Shown piece by piece: positions 11,719 to 19,677 of a stretch of 64,000 nucleotides of DNA; within the stretch, counting starts at the first letter, position 1; each line of letters begins with the position of its first letter. The translations under genes and the position numbers were made by a program. Below the pieces are notes generated by a model. The model made no database searches, had not been told where the DNA came from, and saw only the letters and a list, made by a program, of their open reading frames with translations. The DNA is from JAJKIV01 sp036741775 (GTDB lineage: Bacteria > Gemmatimonadota > Gemmatimonadetes > Gemmatimonadales > Gemmatimonadaceae): positions 1 through 64,000 of the forward strand of contig DAINRQ010000006.1 of NCBI GenBank assembly GCA_036741775.1. The letters run 5' to 3'.

Positions 11719-12213
11719 TCAGTCCCAGCGTCTAAATCCCCACGTCACGATCGCGTACTCCTCGTCGGCGATGTGCCGGTCGTAGTCGATGAAGACGTTC
11801 GTCGGGTATCCGTACGTCTGGTCGTAGTCGACCTCGAGGTAATCGGCGTCGCGGTAGAGCGCGTCCTGGATCTCGTCGAAGAGCTCCTCGGCGCTCGGGA
11901 ACCAGTTCGCGTACGAGAACGGGACCGCCTCGCCGTTGTCCTCGTAGAACAGGTACTCGACGACGCCGCGGTCCACCCACACGCTCACCGGGCGCGTCAC
12001 GTCGCGCGGGCACTCGCAGCTCACGCGGACGGTGTAGGTGTAAGACAGCGGCGCGACGGACTCGAAGCGGTCCCACGCGCGGTCGAGGCGGTGCTGCTCG
12101 CGGTCGCGGTCGTCCACGCCGGTGACGTTCACGCATCCGGCGAGGAAGGGGAGCGACGCTGCGAATGCCAGGAACGAGCGCGAGGACCGCGCTGCGCGAC
12201 GTAACAGAGACAT
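11719..12213 (-). CDS. DUF6174-like lipoprotein
   Basis: A 164-residue protein. The N-terminal signal ends in the lipobox FLAGC (Cys about 27), so it is a predicted lipoprotein. The mature part begins RAWDRFESVAPLSYTYTVRVSCEC, then has a short beta-rich middle and the motif DADYLEVDYDQTYGYPTNVFID. That is the pattern I associate with DUF6174: a single small domain that opens with a W...Y.Y.....C.C element and ends with a D...GYP....D element. Its function is unknown. It is convergent with the second susD gene and stands alone. Confidence 0.7.
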   Translation of the reverse strand: MSLLRRAARSSRSFLAFAASLPFLAGCVNVTGVDDRDREQHRLDRAWDRFESVAPLSYTYTVRVSCECPRDVTRPVSVWVDRGVVEYLFYEDNGEAVPFSYANWFPSAEELFDEIQDALYRDADYLEVDYDQTYGYPTNVFIDYDRHIADEEYAIVTWGFRRWD

Positions 12214-12675
12214 GGGGTTGATCCGTTGGCTTCAAATGGTGCTACCCCGAGTGTCGGCGCCAGGTTCGCGGGGGAGGGGGCTGCCGTCATCCGGTAGGCG
12301 CCAGTCATCATCTTTTCGGCACTGCGCGGCTTCGCGCCGCGAGGTGGGTCAGCGGTAGTGACGGCCAGTGAATGGCTTTTGGGCTTCGCCACCGTCCGGT
12401 GTGGGTGGCGAGCCCTCCTTCGGGAAGGGGGATCCAAGTCATCAGTAGCCAGTAAAGAGTAGCCAGTAGATCAGTACACGACTGAACGACTGGCTACTGA
12501 TGACTGGCTACTGATGACTCTGACCGCGCCTCCTGATAGAGGGGCTTCCATCAACCACCAAGCCCGCCCGACGCACACACTCATTTGCTGGCTCTCCTGC
12601 CGATGGGACCCGTCTGGCGCGTAGAGGCTCGGTTTGTGCGCCCCAAGCTCACATCCATTTCGAGCCCTTGCCCCC
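12214..12675. other. Intergenic region holding MITE-like element A
   Basis: About 460 bp between the DUF6174 lipoprotein and the aldo/keto reductase. Half of it is element A (12363-12593). The remaining flanks show no gene, and no convincing promoter was found for either neighbour. Confidence 0.5.
12363..12593. mobile_element. MITE-like palindromic element, copy A (231 bp)
   Basis: It begins GGCCAGTGAA and ends with a segment (12555-12593) whose reverse complement is nearly the same as the first 38 nt of copy B. Shared internal landmarks with copy B are GGGA-G-GG-ATCCAAGT followed by AGTAGCCAGT, AAGAGTAGCCAGTAGATCAGT, and an inverted ACTGGCT/ACTGATG section. The centre is a heptamer array: AGTCATC, AGTAGCC, AGTAAAG, AGTAGCC on one side and ACTGGCT, ACTGATG, ACTGGCT, ACTGATG on the other. 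No coding capacity. Length matches copy B to within 1 bp. Confidence 0.65.
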
Positions 12676-13641
12676 ATGCCTACCACACCGCGCCGCCGGA
12701 GCCCGGAACGTCCCGATTCCGTTGGGATCCCGCGCCGCCCGTTCGGCCGCGGCGGCGAGCCCGTCAGCGCACTCGCCCTCGGCGGCTACCACCTCGGCAG
12801 CATCGGCAATCGCCGCGAGGCCATCCGCATCATCCACGCGGCCATCGACGCCGGCATCACGTTCATGGACAACGCGTGGGAATACCACGAAGGCGAGAGC
12901 GAGGAGATCATGGGCAAGGCGCTCGACGGCCGCCGCGACCAGGTCTTCCTCATGAGCAAGGTCTGCACGCACGGCCGCGACCGCAAAGTCGCCATGCGAC
13001 AGCTCCACGAGAGCCTCAAACGCCTCGGGACCGACCACCTCGATCTCTGGCAGGTCCACGAGTGCGTGTACCCTAACGATCCCGAACGTCACTTCGCCCC
13101 CGGTGGCGTCATCGAGGCGCTCGTGGAGGCGAAGGAAAAGGGGCTCGTGCGCTACGTCGGCTTCACGGGGCACAAGCTGCCCGAGATCCACCTCGATATG
13201 CTTTCGCACGAGTTCCCGTTCGACTCGGTGCAGATGCCGCTCAACTGCTTCGACGCGTCATTCCGCTCGTTCGAGGTGCACGTCCTCCCCAGGGCCCGGC
13301 GCCAGGGGCTGGCGGTGCTGGGGATGAAGAGCATGGGCGGTGAGGGCGACGCGGTCCGGAAGCGCGTGGTGACGGCAGAGGAAGCGCTGCGCTACGCGAT
13401 GAGCCTGCCGGTCACGACGACGGTAACGGGGATCGACTCGATGCGCGTCCTGCGGCAGAACGTTCGCATTGCGTCGGACTTCGTCCCGATGCTGGCGGAC
13501 GAGATGGCGGCGCTCCGTGCCCGTGTTGCGAGCTACGCCGCGGACGGGCGGTTCGAGCTCTACAAGAGCACGGCGAAGCACGAAGGGGACGTCGGAAGAA
13601 AGCAGCACGGGTTCCCGACGTCAGAAGAGGTTGCTGCCTAA
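12676..13641 (+). CDS. Aldo/keto reductase
   Basis: A 321-residue NAD(P)H-dependent oxidoreductase of the AKR superfamily, expected to reduce carbonyls in the cytoplasm. The catalytic tetrad is visible: Asp and Tyr in MDNAWEYHEG, Lys in FLMSKVCTHG, His in LWQVHECVY. The start ALALGGYHLGSIGNRREAI fits the first strand and helix of the TIM barrel. ATG 12676 was preferred over an upstream in-frame start because conserved sequence begins just after it. The gene is flanked on both sides by copies of the same MITE-like element, so the gene plus flanks could have moved as one unit, though this is not shown. The stop codon lies in a GCCTAACG octamer. Confidence 0.88.
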   Translation: MPTTPRRRSPERPDSVGIPRRPFGRGGEPVSALALGGYHLGSIGNRREAIRIIHAAIDAGITFMDNAWEYHEGESEEIMGKALDGRRDQVFLMSKVCTHGRDRKVAMRQLHESLKRLGTDHLDLWQVHECVYPNDPERHFAPGGVIEALVEAKEKGLVRYVGFTGHKLPEIHLDMLSHEFPFDSVQMPLNCFDASFRSFEVHVLPRARRQGLAVLGMKSMGGEGDAVRKRVVTAEEALRYAMSLPVTTTVTGIDSMRVLRQNVRIASDFVPMLADEMAALRARVASYAADGRFELYKSTAKHEGDVGRKQHGFPTSEEVAA

Positions 13642-14087
13642 CGCCGGAGCTCGGTGTGCCGGGTTGAACGTCCACGGTTGTGAGAGCCAGTGAACGAGTG
13701 TGTGCGTCGGGCGGCTTGGTGGCGCGTGGAGCTCCCGCTGTCGGGAGGAGGAATCCAAGTAATGAGTAGCCAGTCAAGAGTAGCCAGTAGATCAGTCGTG
13801 TACTGGATGACTGGCTGACTCGGTACCGCCTACTCACTACTTGAATTCAGGCTCCCGAACTAGGGCCGTCCACGCCGCAACCAGGCCCGCCGAACACCCA
13901 CACTCAATCACTGGCCATCCCGTGCCCCATTGCCGGCCCCGGCGCCGCCGAGCCCACCACAGGCCCGCCCAGGATAAGGCTGTGCTCGCTATCCAGTACC
14001 CGGACGTGTATTGTGTCCCCCGAGTCGCCCGACCGGGACGCCGCAGTTCCACTCGGCGACCGAAACCAAAGAAGGGAGAAAGTCATC
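13642..14087. other. Intergenic region holding MITE-like element B
   Basis: About 445 bp between the aldo/keto reductase and the DsrE-like gene. Element B occupies 13685-13916. After it, 13917-14087 should hold the promoter and leader of the DsrE-like gene. I see no clear -10/-35 pair, but GAAGGGAGAA precedes the start. Confidence 0.5.
13685..13916. mobile_element. MITE-like palindromic element, copy B (232 bp)
   Basis: The left end (AGCCAGTGAACGAGTGTGTG...) and the reverse complement of the right end (GGCCAGTGATTGAGTGTGGG...) form imperfect terminal inverted repeats of about 36 bp. The interior carries the heptamer-like AGTAGCCAGT/AAGAGTAGCCAGTAGATCAGT core also found in copy A. No transposase and no open frame of interest. 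Copies A and B bracket the aldo/keto reductase gene. I could not identify target-site duplications with confidence. Confidence 0.65.
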
Positions 14088-14759
14088 ATGAACAGCAACA
14101 ATGCTGACAGCTCGCGTCGCGCCTTTCTCGCGCAGGTCGGTGCCGGGAGCGCCGCACTCCTCGGGACACCCGCCCTCCTCGCCGCCGCGGCACCGGTCGA
14201 GCAGGGACAGGGCGCCAACGACAGGTGGCTCGACGCGCTCAAGGGGAAACATCGCCAGTACTTCGACGCCACGAGCGTGGACTCCGGGTTCTCGCTCGCG
14301 TACGCGATGAACTGGATGGACACCATGAAGGCGACCTACAAGGTCACCGACAAGGACCTCAACGCGGTCATCGGGCTGCGTCACTTCTCCATCCCCATCG
14401 CGTACACCGACGAGATCTGGGCGAAGTACAAGCTCGGCGAGTTCGCGAAGGTGAACGATCCGAAAACGAACGCGCCCGCCACGCGGAACATCTACTACAA
14501 GCCGCAGCAGGGCGACCTGATGTTCCCCACGATGGCCATCGACCAGCTTCAGCCGCGCGGCGTGACGTTCGTCGTGTGCAACATCGCCCACACGGTCATC
14601 AGCGGTCTGCTCGCCAAGAACGCCGGGGTCACCGCGGAACAGGCGAAAGCCGAGTTCGAGAAAGGGTTGATCCCGGGCTTCATGCTCGTGCCGTCGGGCG
14701 TGCTGGCGGTCAACCGGGCGCAGGAAAAAGGGAAGTGCACCTACTGCTACGCCGGGTAG
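14088..14759 (+). CDS. Tat-exported protein with DsrE-like fold
   Basis: A 223-residue protein. ATG 14088 follows GGGAGAA. The N-terminus has a twin-arginine signal (SRRAFLAQVGAGSAALL), so it should be exported folded, perhaps with a cofactor. The C-terminal half resembles DsrE/DsrF-type proteins: VTFVVCNIAHTVISGLL...GVTAE...GLIPGFMLVPSGVLAVNRAQEKG. In that family a conserved Cys can carry sulfur; here a Cys lies in FVVCN and two more in the final CTYCYAG. The substrate is unknown. It lies 13 nt before the M23 peptidase gene and is probably co-transcribed with it. Confidence 0.6.
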   Translation: MNSNNADSSRRAFLAQVGAGSAALLGTPALLAAAAPVEQGQGANDRWLDALKGKHRQYFDATSVDSGFSLAYAMNWMDTMKATYKVTDKDLNAVIGLRHFSIPIAYTDEIWAKYKLGEFAKVNDPKTNAPATRNIYYKPQQGDLMFPTMAIDQLQPRGVTFVVCNIAHTVISGLLAKNAGVTAEQAKAEFEKGLIPGFMLVPSGVLAVNRAQEKGKCTYCYAG

Positions 14760-14772
14760 GAAAAGCGAGGCA

Positions 14773-15411
14773 ATGACGGTTCGAGCCATTCGCTCGAGCC
14801 GAGCTCGAAGGATTCAGCGCGGCGTCGTGCTGGCGGTCAGCGTCTCGTACGTAGCTGCCTGCATGCCGCCGCGCGTGCCTCCCACGGCCCCACGGCCCGC
14901 GGCCGATTCGACGCGCGTTTCGCCCAACGTCCCTTCGCCTCCGCCGGACACGTCGGCGGTCTCGCTCGTGCCGCCCGCGCTCCTCGTGCCGGTGGAGGGC
15001 GTATCGCCGGACCGTGTTCCCGACACGTTCAACGCCAGGCGCGGCGGCCGCACCCATCGCGCGATCGACATCCTCGCGCCGCGCGGGACGCCGGTGCTGG
15101 CGGTGACGGACGTGACCGTCTACCGGGTTCGCAACACCGGCCCGGGCGGGCTCGCCGTCTACGCGGTGGACGCGTCCGAGCGATGGATGTTCTATTACGC
15201 GCACCTCGACCGCTTCCGCGCGGGGCTCGCCCGGGGCACGAAGCTCGCGCAGGGCGATACGATCGGGTACGTGGGCACCACGGGAAACGCGCCACCGGAC
15301 ACGCCGCACCTGCACTTTCAGCTCATGCGCGCGCGCTTCGACACCCGCTGGTGGGACGGCGACGCCGTGGACCCGCGGCCGTACTTCGTGGGAGTGGGAG
15401 AGAACCGATGA
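14773..15411 (+). CDS. M23-family (LytM-like) metallopeptidase, lipoprotein
   Basis: A 212-residue putative cell-wall endopeptidase or its regulator. The N-terminal signal contains YVAACM, so it is probably lipid-anchored. A Pro-rich linker runs to about residue 75. The LytM domain has the first zinc ligands in RTHRAIDILAP (HxxxD) and the terminal HxH in PHLHFQLM. GTPVLAVTDVTV and DTIGYVGTTGNAPP are the usual strands of the fold. Both zinc sites are intact, so activity is plausible. The TGA overlaps the ATG of the next gene (ATGA), indicating translational coupling to the YhbY protein. Confidence 0.85.
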   Translation: MTVRAIRSSRARRIQRGVVLAVSVSYVAACMPPRVPPTAPRPAADSTRVSPNVPSPPPDTSAVSLVPPALLVPVEGVSPDRVPDTFNARRGGRTHRAIDILAPRGTPVLAVTDVTVYRVRNTGPGGLAVYAVDASERWMFYYAHLDRFRAGLARGTKLAQGDTIGYVGTTGNAPPDTPHLHFQLMRARFDTRWWDGDAVDPRPYFVGVGENR

Positions 15412-15725
15412 CGATGTCCGGGAAAGACCGCGCGGCGCTGCGCGCGGAAGCGCACCATCTCACACCGCTCGTGCACGTCGGGCAGCACGGCCTGTCCCCC
15501 ACGGTCATCCAGTCGCTCGAGGAGGCACTGCGCGCGCGCGAGCTGGTCAAGGTGCAGCTCGGGAAGCCGGTGGACACGAAGGCGAAGGACGTGGCCGCGG
15601 CGCTCGCGACCGCCACCGGGGCGGCGGTCATCCAGGTCATCGGGAAGACGGCGACGCTCTACCGGCGAAACCCCGAGCTGGTCAGGAAGCGAGGGGAACC
15701 GCCGCCGTGGAAGGTCCAGGCCTGA
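15408..15725 (+). CDS. yhbY: YhbY/CRM-domain RNA-binding protein
   Basis: A 105-residue single-domain protein. The CRM (CRS1-YhbY) domain covers most of it: KDRAALRAEAHHLTPLVHVG, then the GQHGLSP segment in place of the GxxG-type loop, ALRARELVKVQLGK, and VIQVIGKTATLYRRN at the C-terminus. Members bind pre-50S ribosomal particles. ATG 15408 overlaps the previous stop by 4 nt. The length is normal for the family. Confidence 0.9.
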   Translation: MTMSGKDRAALRAEAHHLTPLVHVGQHGLSPTVIQSLEEALRARELVKVQLGKPVDTKAKDVAAALATATGAAVIQVIGKTATLYRRNPELVRKRGEPPPWKVQA

Positions 15726-15973
15726 GCGGCTGACGTTAGGCGGTGTGCCGTCGTCGCAATCGCGCGGTGTGGACGAGTACGGTGGGTGCCCCTCACGCGG
15801 ACCGTCTCGCGGACACGGCCATTCACGGTCGTGCGCAGCGGATCATATTTCGGTGGCGGAACCAACTCGCGGATCGGCCCGCGGAACCGGGGCGACCCGC
15901 CCTTGTCCGCCTGCACTCGGGTCGGATATCATAACCCACGACCCTCTCCTCTCGACGAACCTCAGAGCCCGCA

Positions 15974-16237
15974 ATGCCATACGTCATCACGGAAGCTTGC
16001 ATCGGTACGAAGGACAAGGCGTGCGTCGACGTCTGCCCGGTGGACTGCATCTATGAAGGCGCGGACCAACTCTATATCCACCCGGACGAGTGCATCGACT
16101 GCGGCGCCTGCGAGCCGGAGTGCCCGGTGACCGCGATCTTCCCGGAAGAGGACGTACCGGCGAATCTGAAGCAGTACGTGCAGATAAATCGAGACGTGTT
16201 CAAGAGTCCGGATCCGCCGGGGAGGCCGACGAGGTAG
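15974..16237 (+). CDS. Ferredoxin with two iron-sulfur cluster motifs
   Basis: An 87-residue small electron carrier. Cysteines appear as C-x7-C-x3-CP in the first motif (EACIGTKDKACVDVCPVDC) and C-x2-C-x2-C-x3-CP in the second (CIDCGACEPECP). The longer spacing in the first motif is the pattern of 7Fe (3Fe-4S plus 4Fe-4S) FdxA-like ferredoxins, while the second motif is a standard 4Fe-4S site. The stop is 3 nt from the stop of the opposing hydrolase gene. Confidence 0.9.
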   Translation: MPYVITEACIGTKDKACVDVCPVDCIYEGADQLYIHPDECIDCGACEPECPVTAIFPEEDVPANLKQYVQINRDVFKSPDPPGRPTR

Positions 16238-16240
16238 CAG

Positions 16241-17035
16241 TTAGCTATACTCTATCCCCGCCAAAAATTCACTCACCACATGATTGAACGCCGCCGGCCG
16301 CTCGTAATTGCTCACATGTCCGGCGTGCTCGATCACTTCCAGGCGGCTGTTCCGGATCCCGCGGTGTAGAATCTCCGCCTCGCTCGGCGGCGTCAGCACG
16401 TCCTCGCTTCCCACTACCACCAGCGTCGGCACATCGATCGTCTCCAGTGTCGGCGTCGAGTCCGGGCGCGCCATCATCGCCTCGAGCGCGCCCACGATCC
16501 CCTCGACCGGCGCGCTCTCGAGCATCCGGTGGACCTCGTCGATCATCCCGGGACGCTTCTCGCGCGTCGTCTTCCCGATCATCCCGGTGATCTGAGCGTC
16601 CGCCACCGCGCCGCTCCCCCGCGTGCGCGCGACCTCGATCAGCGCCTGTCGCTTCGCGCGCGTCTCGTCGGAGTCCGCACCCGCGCGCGTGTCGGCGAGC
16701 ACGAGCCCGCGCACGAGCGCGCGGTGACGACGCCACAGCGAGAACGCGACGTAGCCGCCCATCGAAAGGCCCACGACCACCGCGCGCTCGACGCCGAGCG
16801 TGCCGAGCAATGTCGCCACGTCATCCGCGTACTGGTCGACGCTGAACGGACCGCTGCGGGAGCTGTCGCCGAAACCGCGCAGATCGGGTGCGATGCACCG
16901 GGCGCGATCGAGCAGCCCACTCACCTGCGGCGCCCACAGCGAGCGGTTGTGCGGAAACCCGTGAATGAAGGCGACGGGTATTCCGGTCCCGACGTCCTCG
17001 TAGGCGATCTCGACGCCGTCGCAGAGTGCGATCAC
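16241..17035 (-). CDS. Alpha/beta hydrolase
   Basis: A 264-residue hydrolase of the esterase/lactonase type. Oxyanion motif HGFPHNRSLW, nucleophile elbow GLSMGG (catalytic Ser), acid Asp in VVVGSEDVLTPP, and catalytic His in EHAGHVSNYERP. GTG 17035 is chosen because the first strand (IALCDGVEIAYEDVG) begins there and because a longer frame would run into the upstream gene. It is 11 nt downstream of the PLP-enzyme gene and so likely the last gene of a three-gene operon. The substrate is unknown. Confidence 0.85.
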   Translation of the reverse strand: MIALCDGVEIAYEDVGTGIPVAFIHGFPHNRSLWAPQVSGLLDRARCIAPDLRGFGDSSRSGPFSVDQYADDVATLLGTLGVERAVVVGLSMGGYVAFSLWRRHRALVRGLVLADTRAGADSDETRAKRQALIEVARTRGSGAVADAQITGMIGKTTREKRPGMIDEVHRMLESAPVEGIVGALEAMMARPDSTPTLETIDVPTLVVVGSEDVLTPPSEAEILHRGIRNSRLEVIEHAGHVSNYERPAAFNHVVSEFLAGIEYS

Positions 17036-17046
17036 GTGGGTGGCTC

Positions 17047-18102
17047 TCAGTAGGGGTCGGAAGGGATCTTCATCCAGCGCCCATCGAACGTCATCCAGAA
17101 CAGTGTGGACAGCGACTGCTCCCCCGCCACATCCAGCGCGACGCCGAACGCCTTCGCGCTGTACGTCGAATCCAGCCGCCATCCCGTGAGCGTATCCAAC
17201 ATCACCGCCGCGTGCTCGGCGGTGGGATGCGGACGAGCGTATGCGCCGCCGTACAGATCATGTGATACGACGATGCGATCGAGATGGATTGCCGGCAGGG
17301 CTCGTCCGGTATATCGCGTGATCAGCCGTCGTGTTTTCTCGATGAGCCGGACCACCCGCCACTTGTTCGCGCCGACTCGCGGGCCCACGCGCGCGCCGAC
17401 GATCACGGTGTCGAGCCCCGCGATCGCGAGGCCGAGTGCGAGCCCCGCCGCCGTCCCGCCGCTGCCCAGCGGAACGACGAGTCGTTGTACCGCCGGGATC
17501 TCACCACGCTCGATCTGGTCCGCGAGCTCCAGCGCCGCGTTCACGTGGCCCAGCGTGCCAAGCGCGGTACTTCCGCCAAGCGGGATGTAGTGCGCGCGAC
17601 GCGTGAGTCGCATGCGCAAGAGCGGGAGGAGCGCCGTCGCGATGTGTGAGGTCGTCACGAGCTCCGCGCATTCCTGCGCGGTTCGCTCCGCGACCTCTTC
17701 GGCGGCCGTGTGCATGTCGTGTCGCCAGCGCACGGCAACCGTCTTGGCGCCGAGGCGCGCCGCGTGAACGGCGGTGGTGAGCACGTGCGTCGAACCGACG
17801 CCTCCGAGCGTGAGGACGGTGTCACCCTCACCGATGCGACCGAGCAGGAACTCGAGCGAGCGCACCTTGTTGCCGCCGAGGACGTCCGACGACAGGTCCT
17901 CGTGCTTCACGTACAGCGAGTCGATGTCGCGAAACCCTTCGATCTTCTCCACCGGCGTCGGGTAGCGTCCCAGCCGCGCTCGCGGGATGGCCGCGAGGGC
18001 GGGGAACCGCCGAACGAGCGGGATGGGGTCGTCGCGAGAGCCGGCCGAGCCGGGGGCCGGCGATGGGATGGATCGGGCGTCGTCGATGGCCCGATCAGTC
18101 AT
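17047..18102 (-). CDS. PLP-dependent ACC deaminase / D-cysteine desulfhydrase-family enzyme
   Basis: A 351-residue fold-type II PLP enzyme. The PLP lysine lies in LGGNKVRSLEFLL, which is diagnostic for this family (N-K-x-R-x-x-E). The phosphate-binding loop is seen in VVPLGSGGTAAGLALG. Family members act either on 1-aminocyclopropane-1-carboxylate or on D-cysteine or related amino acids, and the sequence alone does not decide. ATG 18102 overlaps the end of the upstream AI-2E-permease gene by 8 nt, so translation is probably coupled. Confidence 0.85.
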   Translation of the reverse strand: MTDRAIDDARSIPSPAPGSAGSRDDPIPLVRRFPALAAIPRARLGRYPTPVEKIEGFRDIDSLYVKHEDLSSDVLGGNKVRSLEFLLGRIGEGDTVLTLGGVGSTHVLTTAVHAARLGAKTVAVRWRHDMHTAAEEVAERTAQECAELVTTSHIATALLPLLRMRLTRRAHYIPLGGSTALGTLGHVNAALELADQIERGEIPAVQRLVVPLGSGGTAAGLALGLAIAGLDTVIVGARVGPRVGANKWRVVRLIEKTRRLITRYTGRALPAIHLDRIVVSHDLYGGAYARPHPTAEHAAVMLDTLTGWRLDSTYSAKAFGVALDVAGEQSLSTLFWMTFDGRWMKIPSDPY

Positions 18103-19435
18103 CGTCGTCGTCGTCCTCGAACACCTCGACCGGTTCACCCACGACGTCCTGCACGTAGAGCATCTTCACCGTCACCATGACGGCCGCGAGCATCGGCACC
18201 GCGCAGAGGAGCCCGAGGAAGCCGAAGATGAGCGCCATGAGCGCCTGCGCCATGATCGTGAGCACGGGCGGCAGGTTTACGCCCTCGCGCATGAGGTACG
18301 GGATCAGCAGGTAATTCTCGAGCTGCTGGATCACGACGTACGCGATGATGACGGCGAGCGCTTTCTGTGGCGAGTCGACGAAACCCATCGCGACCGCGGG
18401 CACGGCGCTGAGGATGGGGCCGACAGTCGGGATGAACTCGAACAGCCCTGCGATGACACCGAGCGGCACCGCCGCGTTCACGCCCAGCGCGAGGAGCGTG
18501 ACCGTGGTGACGATCCCGATCACGACCATCGCGATGAGCTGCGTGACGAGCCATCTCCGCAGCGCAAGCGACACGGCCGTCAGTACCTCCCCCGCGCGCG
18601 CGCGCCATGGCCTCGGGAAGAGCTTCATCAAGCCGTCGTGGTACGTGTCGGGGTCGGTACCGATGTAGATCGACAGCACGAGGATCAGCACCAGCCCGGC
18701 GACGACGGCGACCGTCGATGAGACGAACCCGAAGAAGTAGCGCGTGAGGTTCGTGATCTGGCCGAGGAGCCGCTCGCGGAGCGACTGCGGGGTGGGTGCG
18801 GTGGACGTCTGCCCGGCTGCCCCGAGCGCGCTGTCAGGCGCGGGCTGGTCGGGTGGGCCGCGGAGTGCTCCCTGCGTTCCGCCCTGCGTGGTGTCTCCCG
18901 GTGTGGCCGCGGGCGCAGTAGTCGCGCTGCCACCGCGCGCGACAGTGCCGAGGAATCCGGTCTGCCGCGCCTGGATCCACGTGTCGATCTTGTCGAGCGC
19001 TTCGGGCAGCTTCGTGCGGAGCTCGCGTGACTGCTCCGCGAGTACCGGCCCCGAGACGACGAAGAACATCACGATCGCGCCTGTGGCGCTCAGGACGATG
19101 AGCGCGGCGAGGAGCCCGCGCGGCAGCCTGATGCGTTCCCGGAGCCAATCCACCCCCGCGGACACCGCCAGCCCGAACAGGACGCCGAGGAACGCCGTGA
19201 GAAAGACGGATTGCGCGACCCAGATGAGCCGGATCACGAGGTAGAATCCGATGACGGCGGCGGCGGCCCGCAGTACGTCGCCCGTGCGCCAGCCGACGGA
19301 ACGGCGTCGCCGCTCGAGCGACGGGATCGCGCCTGTCTGAGACGGCGGCGACGCCGGTGGGGCGGCCGCGGGAGGCGCGGCCGGAGTCGGTGGCAGCTTC
19401 GAAGAGGGCGGCTTGGGCTGTTCTGGCGATGCCAT
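18095..19435 (-). CDS. AI-2E/PerM-family permease
   Basis: A 446-residue multi-pass inner-membrane protein. A Pro-rich cytoplasmic N-terminus (about 1-45) is followed by two close helices (AAAAVIGFYLVIRLIWVA, FLTAFLGVLFGLAVSAGVDW) and a large periplasmic region with a low-complexity Ala/Gly/Pro/Thr insert. The C-terminal helices contain the family block GLFEFIPTVGPILSAVPA. It ends with an acidic tail (FEDDDDDD). PerM relatives export small molecules such as autoinducer-2 or indole-type compounds, or couple to ion gradients. The cargo cannot be told from the sequence. It is the first gene of the minus-strand operon. Confidence 0.85.
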   Translation of the reverse strand: MASPEQPKPPSSKLPPTPAAPPAAAPPASPPSQTGAIPSLERRRRSVGWRTGDVLRAAAAVIGFYLVIRLIWVAQSVFLTAFLGVLFGLAVSAGVDWLRERIRLPRGLLAALIVLSATGAIVMFFVVSGPVLAEQSRELRTKLPEALDKIDTWIQARQTGFLGTVARGGSATTAPAATPGDTTQGGTQGALRGPPDQPAPDSALGAAGQTSTAPTPQSLRERLLGQITNLTRYFFGFVSSTVAVVAGLVLILVLSIYIGTDPDTYHDGLMKLFPRPWRARAGEVLTAVSLALRRWLVTQLIAMVVIGIVTTVTLLALGVNAAVPLGVIAGLFEFIPTVGPILSAVPAVAMGFVDSPQKALAVIIAYVVIQQLENYLLIPYLMREGVNLPPVLTIMAQALMALIFGFLGLLCAVPMLAAVMVTVKMLYVQDVVGEPVEVFEDDDDDD

Positions 19436-19628
19436 TGAGGTCGGCGTCGGGGTTCGTTGACCGATTCGGGCGGGCGCAGCGGGACACCGGAAATTCGACC
19501 GACTTCGCGACCGACTTCACGCGCGCCGTCCGAGGCAAGCACGGTGCCCCGATTGGCGACGTGCTACATTACCCGGGCCGCTGTTCGACCGGAATATCCG
19601 CCGTTTTCCTTGTTCGCGGCGGCGCCTC

Positions 19629-19677
19629 GGTTCCCGGTTCCCTGTTCCCAGTCTTCGAATCCCGATTCCCGACGTTG
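19629..19677 (+). repeat. Heptanucleotide array abutting the RNase D start codon
   Basis: Seven contiguous 7-nt steps: GGTTCCC, GGTTCCC, TGTTCCC, AGTCTTC, GAATCCC, GATTCCC, GACGTTG. The last unit contains the proposed TTG start codon (19675-19677). Two sequence families seen elsewhere in the window (GGTTCCC and GATTCCC) are joined in one array. Confidence 0.85.

Noticed and set aside
12437..12516. CRISPR array
   Set aside because: Units are 7 nt in tandem without unique spacers of 30 nt, and no cas genes are present. They are heptamer repeats inside a MITE-like element.
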